Source: Prevotella sp. (lineage in GTDB: Bacteria; Bacteroidota; Bacteroidia; Bacteroidales; Bacteroidaceae). From it: 49,654 nt of DNA. Below, in pieces: positions 14,335 to 20,978 of the stretch (positions are counted from its first letter, which is position 1; every line of letters begins with the position of its first letter). The translations under genes were made by a program, and so were the position numbers. The stretch spans positions 1 to 49,654 of the forward strand of contig JAFUST010000048.1 in the NCBI GenBank assembly GCA_017467535.1. The letters are read 5' to 3'. The notes beneath the pieces were generated by a model, which saw nothing but the letters and a program-made list of their open reading frames with translations, was not told the origin of the DNA and did no database searches.

Positions 14335-15336
14335 ATGAACATACCTGCAAGAATTCTCGACGTCAAGTGTATAGAATGCGGCAAGCACTTCGAGGCTTCC
14401 ACCCATAAGCGCATGGGCCTGATCAAGGTGGTGTGCACCCACTGCAATGCCGCCCAGGAGTATATGGTGAAGCCTCCCAAGGTGGGTGCCCCGAGCGACG
14501 AGCCAGTGGACAAGTTCCACACGCAGATGCCTGTTCGCGTGCTGGGCAAGGTGACCTTGCAAGGCGACAAGTATGTCATCGAGAACAGGGCGAAGATTGG
14601 CAAGCCCACCAGTTTCATCTGTCCGAAGTGCAACAAGCCCATCGCCATCAAGCCGGAGCAGCCGGGTGTGCAGGCCATCACCTGTAAGGACTGCAATGCC
14701 AAGGTCTACATCACGGCCTACGATGCCGAGCAGGAGGAGCGCCTCAAGCAGGAGCAGGAACGCCAGCGCCAGCAGCAGGAGCGGATTCGACAGCAGCAGG
14801 AGGATCAGCGCCGACAGCAGGAGCAGGACCGCATTCGCCAGCAGCAGGAGCAGGAAGAACTGCGCCGGCAGCAGGAACTGCAGAACCAACAGCAACAACA
14901 GGAGGAGGAGCATCCCCACCAATATAATTATATCGAAATCCCCGACCCCGAGCCGGAGGCCGAGGCAACGCCGTCAGCCGAAACCGTGGTCACGCCCCGC
15001 AAGCGCAGAGTCACCAACGGCGAACTGCAGTGGGGAGGCGGTTTCATGAGCAGTGCCAACAAGATCAGGCTGCTGGACGGCTCGACGCTCATTGGCAGGA
15101 AAGACCCCAACACGCCCTCCGACATCCAGTTCATCGACCCCGAGATGAGCCGTCGCTCTGTGCAGATTGACGCAGAACCGAGGAACGGTGTGATGACATT
15201 CACGCTGACGGTGCTGAAAGACCTGAACCCCGTGCTGGTGAATGGCCGGCGGGTGCCGCAGGGCATGAGCGTGCTGCTCAAGAGTGGCGTGAAAATCAAG
15301 ATGGGCCAGACCACGCTCACCTTCAAGTTGGTCTGA
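14335..15336 (+). CDS. Zinc-ribbon, Gln-rich coiled-coil, FHA-domain protein
   Basis: A 333-residue protein. The N terminus has two zinc-ribbon-like units (CIECG...CTHC at about 12-42 and CPKC...CKDC at about 98-122). Residues about 136-195 are a Gln/Arg/Glu repeat (RQQQE units) that should form a long coiled coil. The C terminus (about 238-333) is an FHA domain with the LIGRKDPNTPSDIQF and MSRRSVQI pattern, a phosphothreonine-binding fold. No signal peptide or membrane span is seen, so a cytoplasmic phospho-dependent scaffold is likely. The start is ATG 14335, as the upstream extension lies over the promoter. No kinase gene is adjacent. Confidence 0.85.
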   Translation: MNIPARILDVKCIECGKHFEASTHKRMGLIKVVCTHCNAAQEYMVKPPKVGAPSDEPVDKFHTQMPVRVLGKVTLQGDKYVIENRAKIGKPTSFICPKCNKPIAIKPEQPGVQAITCKDCNAKVYITAYDAEQEERLKQEQERQRQQQERIRQQQEDQRRQQEQDRIRQQQEQEELRRQQELQNQQQQQEEEHPHQYNYIEIPDPEPEAEATPSAETVVTPRKRRVTNGELQWGGGFMSSANKIRLLDGSTLIGRKDPNTPSDIQFIDPEMSRRSVQIDAEPRNGVMTFTLTVLKDLNPVLVNGRRVPQGMSVLLKSGVKIKMGQTTLTFKLV

Positions 15337-15371
15337 CCCGCCAGGTCTAAGTCTCCCTCGAGAAGAAAAAA

Positions 15372-16250
15372 TCAGAGCCCGAAGGGATTGAGGATGGTAT
15401 AGGCTTTCTTTACTTTTTCCTCAATCCCTTCGGCTGAATATTCTCCGCTGACATCGGCCAGCGCATTGGGATTGAGTTCCAGCACTTTCTGCATATCCTC
15501 TTCGGCCCCCTGCTTGTCGCCGCGGTCGTACCTGATTTTGCCGCGCTCGCCGTAGGCATCCATCTGGAAGGGGTTGAGGTCTATCACCTTATTATATATA
15601 TTGATGGCGGCATCGTCGTCGCCCTTGGCGTGCATCAGCCGGGCAGCCTGCAGCAGCACGTCCTCCTCGTCGGTGGTGTGAGCCAGCAGCCAGTCCACGT
15701 CTTCGCCTGCCCCCTTCAGGTCACCCATTCTCATGAGCACCTTCGAGCGCAGCAATCGGGCATCGGCCAGGCTTTCGTCCGTGGCGATGGCCTTGGTCAG
15801 CCGGGCAATGGTGCCGACGAGGTCGCCCTGTCCCAGTGCGGCCTGTGCCAACTGATAGTTGGCCATGGCATGGTCGGGGGCGACGGCAAGTGCCTGCTCG
15901 CAGATAGCCTGCATCTCGGGATAGTCCTCAAGCATATAGGCCACATGGGCAGCCTGCATCAGCACTGGCACATTGTCTGGGGCAGCAGCAGTCATCACCT
16001 TCAGTTCTGCCAAGGCATCTTCCAGTCGGCCCTGCCGTATCAGGGTCTGCTGCAGATAGTCGTGCGTCTCCAGGTCGTCGTGAATCTTCAGCGCCTCGCG
16101 GAAGCACTTTTCGGCATACTCCACCTGATTCATGCGCAGAGCCTTCACACCATCGTATTTCAACAGGTCGAAGTTCTTGTCTTCGGCACTTCTTTTTGCC
16201 TCTTCGGTGTTGTCCTCTTCACCTCCGAACAATGATTTCCAAAATCCCAT
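15372..16250 (-). CDS. Tetratricopeptide-repeat protein
   Basis: A 292-residue protein beginning MGFWKSLFGGEEDN; the upstream extension is unlike a protein and crosses promoter boxes, so I reject it. From about residue 35 to 270 it consists of TPR helices, for example GVKALRMNQVEYAEKCFREALKI and INIYNKVIDLNPFQMDAYGERG. TPRs are protein-interaction scaffolds. There is no signal peptide, so it is probably cytoplasmic. It ends 35 bases from the convergent FHA gene, also a scaffold type; a shared pathway is possible but unproven. Confidence 0.85.
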   Translation of the reverse strand: MGFWKSLFGGEEDNTEEAKRSAEDKNFDLLKYDGVKALRMNQVEYAEKCFREALKIHDDLETHDYLQQTLIRQGRLEDALAELKVMTAAAPDNVPVLMQAAHVAYMLEDYPEMQAICEQALAVAPDHAMANYQLAQAALGQGDLVGTIARLTKAIATDESLADARLLRSKVLMRMGDLKGAGEDVDWLLAHTTDEEDVLLQAARLMHAKGDDDAAINIYNKVIDLNPFQMDAYGERGKIRYDRGDKQGAEEDMQKVLELNPNALADVSGEYSAEGIEEKVKKAYTILNPFGL

Positions 16251-16277
16251 AATGATAGAAAGATTAAAATTTTGTGG

Positions 16278-16398
16278 AAAAGATACGAAAAAAGAATTAA
16301 TTTTCGTATCTTTGCCGATTAAAATCGGCGAAGATACTCCGTCTCTGCAAAAAAAAGAATGAATTCTTTTGTTTTGCTCTCGACTTTTCGTATCTTTG
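16278..16398. promoter_or_regulatory. Divergent TPR/tatA region with three TTTTCGTATCTTT boxes
   Basis: The plus strand has TTTTCGTATCTTTGC twice, with -7 elements at 16307-16314 and 16391-16398; the second has TTTG at 16368-16371, 19 bases upstream, and should serve tatA. The minus strand has the similar TTTCGTATCTTTTC around 16290-16277, probably serving the TPR gene. The first plus copy is also half of a 15-bp inverted repeat (16306-16320 with 16323-16337, one G-U pair, 2-nt loop), so a hairpin or operator covers that promoter. Confidence 0.65.
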
Positions 16399-16423
16399 CA
16401 ACCGAGATTTAAATCTATTTTGT

Positions 16424-16615
16424 ATGCTGGGACTAAGAACATTACTGTTATTCGGCCTTCAAGGTCAAGAAATCCTGCTGATAGCCCTGGTGGTGCTGCT
16501 GCTCTTCGGCGGGGCCAAGATCCCCGAACTGATGCGCGGTCTGGGCAAGGGCGTGAAGAGTTTCAAGGACGGGATGAAGGAGGTGGACGACGAAGTGAAG
16601 AAGGATGAGAAGTGA
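16424..16615 (+). CDS. tatA: Twin-arginine translocase subunit TatA/E
   Basis: A 63-residue protein with a short hydrophobic helix (about 8-28, [14 protein letters not shown]), the FGG hinge followed by [20 protein letters not shown], the standard TatA amphipathic helix, and an acidic tail. It oligomerises to form the passage for folded proteins. It overlaps tatC by 11 bases. With tatC it makes a minimal Tat system, directly upstream of a gene for a Tat-signal protein. Confidence 0.93.
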   Translation: MLGLRTLLLFGLQGQEILLIALVVLLLFGGAKIPELMRGLGKGVKSFKDGMKEVDDEVKKDEK

Positions 16616-17372
16616 GCCGGCCACGTTTTGGGACCACCTCGATGTGCTGCGCTGGGCCATCCTGCGCTCCCTGGGTGTTGCGGTGGCCTTCGGCGTGGTG
16701 GCCTTCTGCCTGAAGGACACGCTGTTTGCCGTGGTGCTGGCACCGCGCACCAGCGACTTCGTCACCTTCCGGCTGATGGGCACCGACGCCTTCAGCATCC
16801 ACCTGATGAACACGGGGCTGACGGAGCAGTTCATGACCCACATGCGGGTGGCGATGTACGCCGGACTGCTGTGCGCCGCACCCTATATCATCTACGAGTT
16901 GTTCCGCTTCGTCTCGCCCGGGCTCTACGCCAACGAGCGGCGGGCAGGCCTCTGGCTGGTATCGGCGGGCTACGTGATGTTCATGCTGGGCACGCTGCTC
17001 AACTACCTCGTCATCTTCCCCCTCACGGTCAGGTTTTTGGGCACCTATCAGGTGAGCCCCGACGTGGCGAACATGCTGACGCTCCAGTCCTATGTCGACA
17101 CCCTCGTGTCGATGAGCCTGGTGATGGGTGTCATCTTCGAACTTCCCGTCGTGTGTGCCATTCTGGGAAAAATGGGACTCATCGACGGCCGCCTCATGTC
17201 GCGCTACCGCCGCCATGCCGTGGTGGCCATTCTGGTGGTGGCCGCCATCATCACCCCCACGGGCGACGCCTTCACGCTGTGCATCGTCTCGCTGCCCATC
17301 TGGCTGCTCTACGAATTGAGCATCCTCATCGTTAAAGTGGTAAATAACACAAAAGAAACAAAGATATGCTAA
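16605..17372 (+). CDS. tatC: Twin-arginine translocase subunit TatC
   Basis: A 255-residue polytopic membrane protein. The N-terminal [10 protein letters not shown] corresponds to the family's HLxELR region, and six hydrophobic segments follow, with [20 protein letters not shown] as the conserved cytoplasmic/periplasmic loop signature. TatC recognises the RR signal peptide. ATG 16605 lies inside the end of tatA. The stop overlaps the start of the polyferredoxin gene by 7 bases, so the three genes are translationally coupled. Confidence 0.94.
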   Translation: MRSEPATFWDHLDVLRWAILRSLGVAVAFGVVAFCLKDTLFAVVLAPRTSDFVTFRLMGTDAFSIHLMNTGLTEQFMTHMRVAMYAGLLCAAPYIIYELFRFVSPGLYANERRAGLWLVSAGYVMFMLGTLLNYLVIFPLTVRFLGTYQVSPDVANMLTLQSYVDTLVSMSLVMGVIFELPVVCAILGKMGLIDGRLMSRYRRHAVVAILVVAAIITPTGDAFTLCIVSLPIWLLYELSILIVKVVNNTKETKIC

Positions 17373-18850
17373 AGAAAGTCAGAATCACATTGGCCACAGT
17401 CTTCTTCCTGGGACTGACGCTGCTCTTCCTCGACTTCACCGGCACCCTCCACGTCTGGCTGGGGTGGATGGCCAAGACGCAGGCGCTGGAAGCCGCGCTG
17501 GCACTCAACGTGGTCGTCATCGCGGTACTCGCCGTGCTGACGCTCATCATGGGGCGCATCTACTGCTCCGTCATCTGCCCCCTCGGCGTGATGCAGGACC
17601 TGTTCGGCTGGTTGGGGAAGAAAGCCAAGAAGAACCGCTACACCTACTCCAAGGAGATGCGCTGGCTGCGCTACACCATGCTCGGTCTGCTGGTCGGGGC
17701 CCTGCTGGCCGGCGTCGGGTCGGTGGTTCAACTGCTGGCCCCCTACAGTGCCTTCGGCCGCATCATGACCATGATCTTCCAGCCCCTCTACCAACTGTGC
17801 AACAATGCCCTGGCCTCGGTGGCCGAGTCGATGGACAGTTACGCCTTCTACAGCGTTGACGTGTGGCTGAAGTCGGCCCCCGTGCTCATCGTGGCCGTGC
17901 TCACCCTGGTACTCCTGGCCGTGCTGGCCTGGCGCAACGGCCGCACCTACTGCAACACCATCTGCCCCGTGGGCACGGCGCTGTCGTTCCTCGCCCGCTT
18001 CTCGTTTCTAAAGATCCGGTTCGATGCCGACAAGTGCCGCTCGTGCTCGCTCTGCACCAAGAACTGCAAGGCCTCGTGCATCGACTTCCGCAGCCACACC
18101 GTCGACTACTCGCGCTGCGTGGTGTGCGGCGACTGCCTCGAGGCCTGCCACTTCGGCGCCCTCGCCTATGCCGCCCCGACGGCTAAGCAAAAGGCCCCCG
18201 CAGCCCCTGCCGAGAAACCCGCCGACCCCGCCAAGCGCGCCTTCCTCGTCACCGCCGCCCTCGCCACGACGGCCGCCCTGGCCCAGGAGGCCAAGCACGT
18301 GGACGGCGGACTGGCCGACATCGTAGAAAAGAAAGCCCCCGAACGCATGACACCCCTGACGCCGCCGGGCTCCCTCTCGGCCAAGAATATGGCCACCCGC
18401 TGCACGGGCTGCCAACTCTGTGTGTCGGAGTGCCCCAACGGCGTGCTGCGGCCCGGCACCGACCTGCTCAGCCTGATGCAGCCCACCATGAGTTACGAGC
18501 GGGGCTACTGCCGCCCCGAGTGCACCCGCTGCTCCGCCGTCTGCCCCGCCGGCGCCATCCGTCCCGTCGATGCCGAAGAGAAGTCGAGCATCCAGATAGG
18601 CCACGCCGTGGTGTCAGCCGCCCACTGCCTGTCGGCCACCGGCGAAGCCGAGTGCGGCAACTGTGCCCGCCACTGTCCCGCCGGAGCCATCACGATGGTG
18701 CCCTCCGATCCCGACGACGATCTGTCGCCCGCCGTGCCTGCCGTCAACGAGGCAGCCTGCATCGGCTGCGGAGCCTGCGAGTATCTCTGCCCCGTCAGAC
18801 CCCTGTCGGCCATCCGCGTCGAGGGCCACGAGACCCACAAACATATCTAA
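17366..18850 (+). CDS. Membrane polyferredoxin (NapH/CcoG-like 4Fe-4S protein)
   Basis: A 494-residue protein with an N-terminal membrane half (helices at about 8-30, 48-66, 105-125, 165-190) carrying two cytoplasmic YCxxxCPxG motifs (YCSVICPLG near 66 and YCNTICPVG near 195). A series of ferredoxin clusters follows: CRSCSLCTKNC, CVVCGDCLEAC, CTGCQLCVSEC, CTRCSAVC, CGNCARHC and CIGCGACEYLC. It should carry electrons between the membrane and a periplasmic or cytoplasmic partner. The Ala/Pro-rich stretch with KRAFLVTAALATTAALA (about 290-312) is another possible span. The next gene, a Tat-exported iron-sulfur reductase, is the natural partner. Confidence 0.85.
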   Translation: MLKKVRITLATVFFLGLTLLFLDFTGTLHVWLGWMAKTQALEAALALNVVVIAVLAVLTLIMGRIYCSVICPLGVMQDLFGWLGKKAKKNRYTYSKEMRWLRYTMLGLLVGALLAGVGSVVQLLAPYSAFGRIMTMIFQPLYQLCNNALASVAESMDSYAFYSVDVWLKSAPVLIVAVLTLVLLAVLAWRNGRTYCNTICPVGTALSFLARFSFLKIRFDADKCRSCSLCTKNCKASCIDFRSHTVDYSRCVVCGDCLEACHFGALAYAAPTAKQKAPAAPAEKPADPAKRAFLVTAALATTAALAQEAKHVDGGLADIVEKKAPERMTPLTPPGSLSAKNMATRCTGCQLCVSECPNGVLRPGTDLLSLMQPTMSYERGYCRPECTRCSAVCPAGAIRPVDAEEKSSIQIGHAVVSAAHCLSATGEAECGNCARHCPAGAITMVPSDPDDDLSPAVPAVNEAACIGCGACEYLCPVRPLSAIRVEGHETHKHI

Positions 18851-18873
18851 CACAACACCCACCACGAAACGAC

Positions 18874-20253
18874 ATGAAACAAGACATATCCCGCCGCACC
18901 TTCCTCAAATATCTGGGACTCGGCTCCGCCGCCACCCTCGCCGCCTGCGCCGGCAGGAAGAACGACAGCGAGCCCGACAGCCTGACCGAACCGCCCGTAG
19001 GCCAGATGACCTACCGCACCACGCCCTCCACCGGCGACCGCGTGTCGCTGCTTGGCTACGGCATGATGCGCCTGCCCACGCTGCCCGACAGCAACGAGTT
19101 CGACCAGGAGATGATCAACCGTCAGGTGGACTACGCTCTAGAGCACGGTCTGAACTACTTCGACACGTCGCCCGTCTACTGCCGCGGCCTCTCCGAGCGC
19201 TGCACCGGCATCGCCCTCAGTCGCCACAAGCGCGAGGACTACTTCGTGGCCACCAAACTGTCCAACTTCGGACAGGAGATGCAGACCCGAGAGGCCAGCA
19301 TCCAGATGTACCACAACTCGATGAAGGAACTCCAGGTCGACTACATCGACTACTACTTGCTCCACAGCATCGGCGGTGGCGGCATGGAGGCCTTCAACCA
19401 GCGCTACCTGCGCAACGGCATGCTCGACTTCCTGCTCGAAGAGCGAGCCGCGGGGCGCATCCGCAACCTGGGCTTCTCCTATCATGGCGACATCGAGGTG
19501 TTCGACACTCTGCTCTCCTGGCACGACCGCTGCCGGTGGGACTTCGTGCAGATCCAGTTGAACTACCTCGACTGGACCTACGCCAACGAGATCAACCAGC
19601 GCAACACCGACGCCTCCTATCTCTACGACGAACTGACCAAGCGCGGCATCCCCGCCGTCATCATGGAGCCCCTGCTGGGCGGCCGACTGGTGAAAGACCT
19701 GCCCGAATACGCCATCGATCAGATGAAGCGGCGCGACCCCTCGAAGTCCGTCGCCTCGTGGGCCTTCCGTTATGCCGGCACCCCGGAGAACGTGCTCACC
19801 GTGCTCAGCGGCATGACCTATATGGAGCACCTCAAGGACAACCTGCTCTCCTACTGCCCCCTCATGCCCCTCACCGAGGAGGAGCAGCGCTTCCTCGACA
19901 CCGACATCGCCCGCCAGATGATGGAGATGCCCACTATACCCTGCAACAACTGCCAGTACTGCATGCCCTGTCCCTATGGCATCGACATCCCTGCCAACTT
20001 CCTGCACTACAACAAGTGGGTGGTGGAGCAGAGCCTGCCCGACGACAAGGGCGACCCGCAGTACAGGAAGAACCGCCGCAACTACCTCATCAGCCTCGAC
20101 CGCACCATAGAGCGCAACCGCCAGCCCGACCACTGCATCATGTGCAACCACTGCATCGAGGTGAAGAACTGTCCGCAGAAGATCCGCATCCCCCAGGAAA
20201 TTAAGCGCATAGCCGACCTGGTGGAGGAGTTGAAAGTTAAAAGTGAAGAGTGA
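18874..20253 (+). CDS. Tat-signal aldo/keto reductase with C-terminal ferredoxin-like clusters
   Basis: A 459-residue protein. The N terminus SRRTFLKYLGLG is a twin-arginine signal, and LAAC at 22-25 is a possible lipobox. Residues about 48-340 are the aldo/keto reductase barrel, with NYFDTSPVYC (Asp, Tyr), VATKLS (Lys) and YYLLHS (His) as the catalytic tetrad areas. The C terminus has CNNCQYCMPCPYGIDIP and CIMCNHCIEVKNCP, ferredoxin-like clusters. Folded cofactor-bearing proteins of this kind need Tat export, and tatAC lie in the same operon. The physiological substrate is unknown. The last residues KVKSEE are encoded by an AGTGAAG heptamer repeat that runs into the next gene's start. Confidence 0.88.
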   Translation: MKQDISRRTFLKYLGLGSAATLAACAGRKNDSEPDSLTEPPVGQMTYRTTPSTGDRVSLLGYGMMRLPTLPDSNEFDQEMINRQVDYALEHGLNYFDTSPVYCRGLSERCTGIALSRHKREDYFVATKLSNFGQEMQTREASIQMYHNSMKELQVDYIDYYLLHSIGGGGMEAFNQRYLRNGMLDFLLEERAAGRIRNLGFSYHGDIEVFDTLLSWHDRCRWDFVQIQLNYLDWTYANEINQRNTDASYLYDELTKRGIPAVIMEPLLGGRLVKDLPEYAIDQMKRRDPSKSVASWAFRYAGTPENVLTVLSGMTYMEHLKDNLLSYCPLMPLTEEEQRFLDTDIARQMMEMPTIPCNNCQYCMPCPYGIDIPANFLHYNKWVVEQSLPDDKGDPQYRKNRRNYLISLDRTIERNRQPDHCIMCNHCIEVKNCPQKIRIPQEIKRIADLVEELKVKSEE

Positions 20254-20260
20254 AGAATGA
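20242..20260. repeat. AGTGAAG heptamers over a stop-start junction
   Basis: AGTGAAG AGTGAAG AATGAA covers the reductase stop (20251-20253) and the next ATG (20257). The same motif occurs in the P1B ATPase 3' end, the 30.2-kb inverted repeat and the GH35 gene. Confidence 0.8.
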
Positions 20261-20961
20261 AACACTATACCGACATCTTCATCGACTTCGACGACACGCT
20301 CTACGACACCCACGGCAATGCCGTGATTGCCCTCGGCGAGGTGTTCAGCCACTTCCGTCTGGAGCGCTATTTCGACGACCCCGAGGTGTTCTACGACGAC
20401 TACTGGCGCACCAACATCGACCTCTGGAGCCGCTATGCCCAGGGCCAGATCACCCGCGACTTCCTCATCGTCGAGCGCTTCCGCCACCCGCTGAGCCTCG
20501 GCCGCGGACTGCAGGTCACCGAGGCCTTCTGCCTGCAGGTGAGCGACGTCTTTCTCGACCACTGCTCCGACAAGCCCGGAGTGGTCGACGGCGCCCACGA
20601 ACTGATGGCCCACCTGCGCCGCCAGGGCTACCGCATCCACATGGCCAGCAACGGCTTCCACGAGGTGCAGTACCGGAAACTCGAGGCCTGCGGACTGCGC
20701 CGCCATTTCGACACCATCATCCTCAGCGAAGACGCCGGCGCCAACAAGCCCTCGCCCCAGTTCTTCGCCTACGCCCTCTCCGTCGCCGGCGCCAGGCCAA
20801 AAAGCAGCGTGATGATCGGCGACAACTACGCTACCGACATTGTCGGCGCCCGCCAGGCCGGCCTCGACACCATCTACTTCAACCACTACCCCGCCTACCC
20901 CGCCCCCGGGCCCGTCACCCACGAGGTCGCCTCGCTACGGGAGATCATTCCGCTGACTTAA
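20257..20961 (+). CDS. HAD-superfamily phosphatase, YjjG-like nucleotidase
   Basis: A 234-residue protein with HAD motif I DFDDTLYD at about 10-17, a helical cap, motif II MASNG, motif III Lys in GANKPSPQ, and motif [12 protein letters not shown]. Length and motif context fit the YjjG / noncanonical pyrimidine nucleotidase subfamily, which removes phosphate from nucleotides. ATG 20257 is 3 bases after the reductase stop, so it is probably the last gene of the tatAC operon by position only. It ends 17 bases from the convergent outer-membrane gene. Confidence 0.87.
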   Translation: MKHYTDIFIDFDDTLYDTHGNAVIALGEVFSHFRLERYFDDPEVFYDDYWRTNIDLWSRYAQGQITRDFLIVERFRHPLSLGRGLQVTEAFCLQVSDVFLDHCSDKPGVVDGAHELMAHLRRQGYRIHMASNGFHEVQYRKLEACGLRRHFDTIILSEDAGANKPSPQFFAYALSVAGARPKSSVMIGDNYATDIVGARQAGLDTIYFNHYPAYPAPGPVTHEVASLREIIPLT

Positions 20962-20978
20962 ATTGCCCTTGCGCTCAA

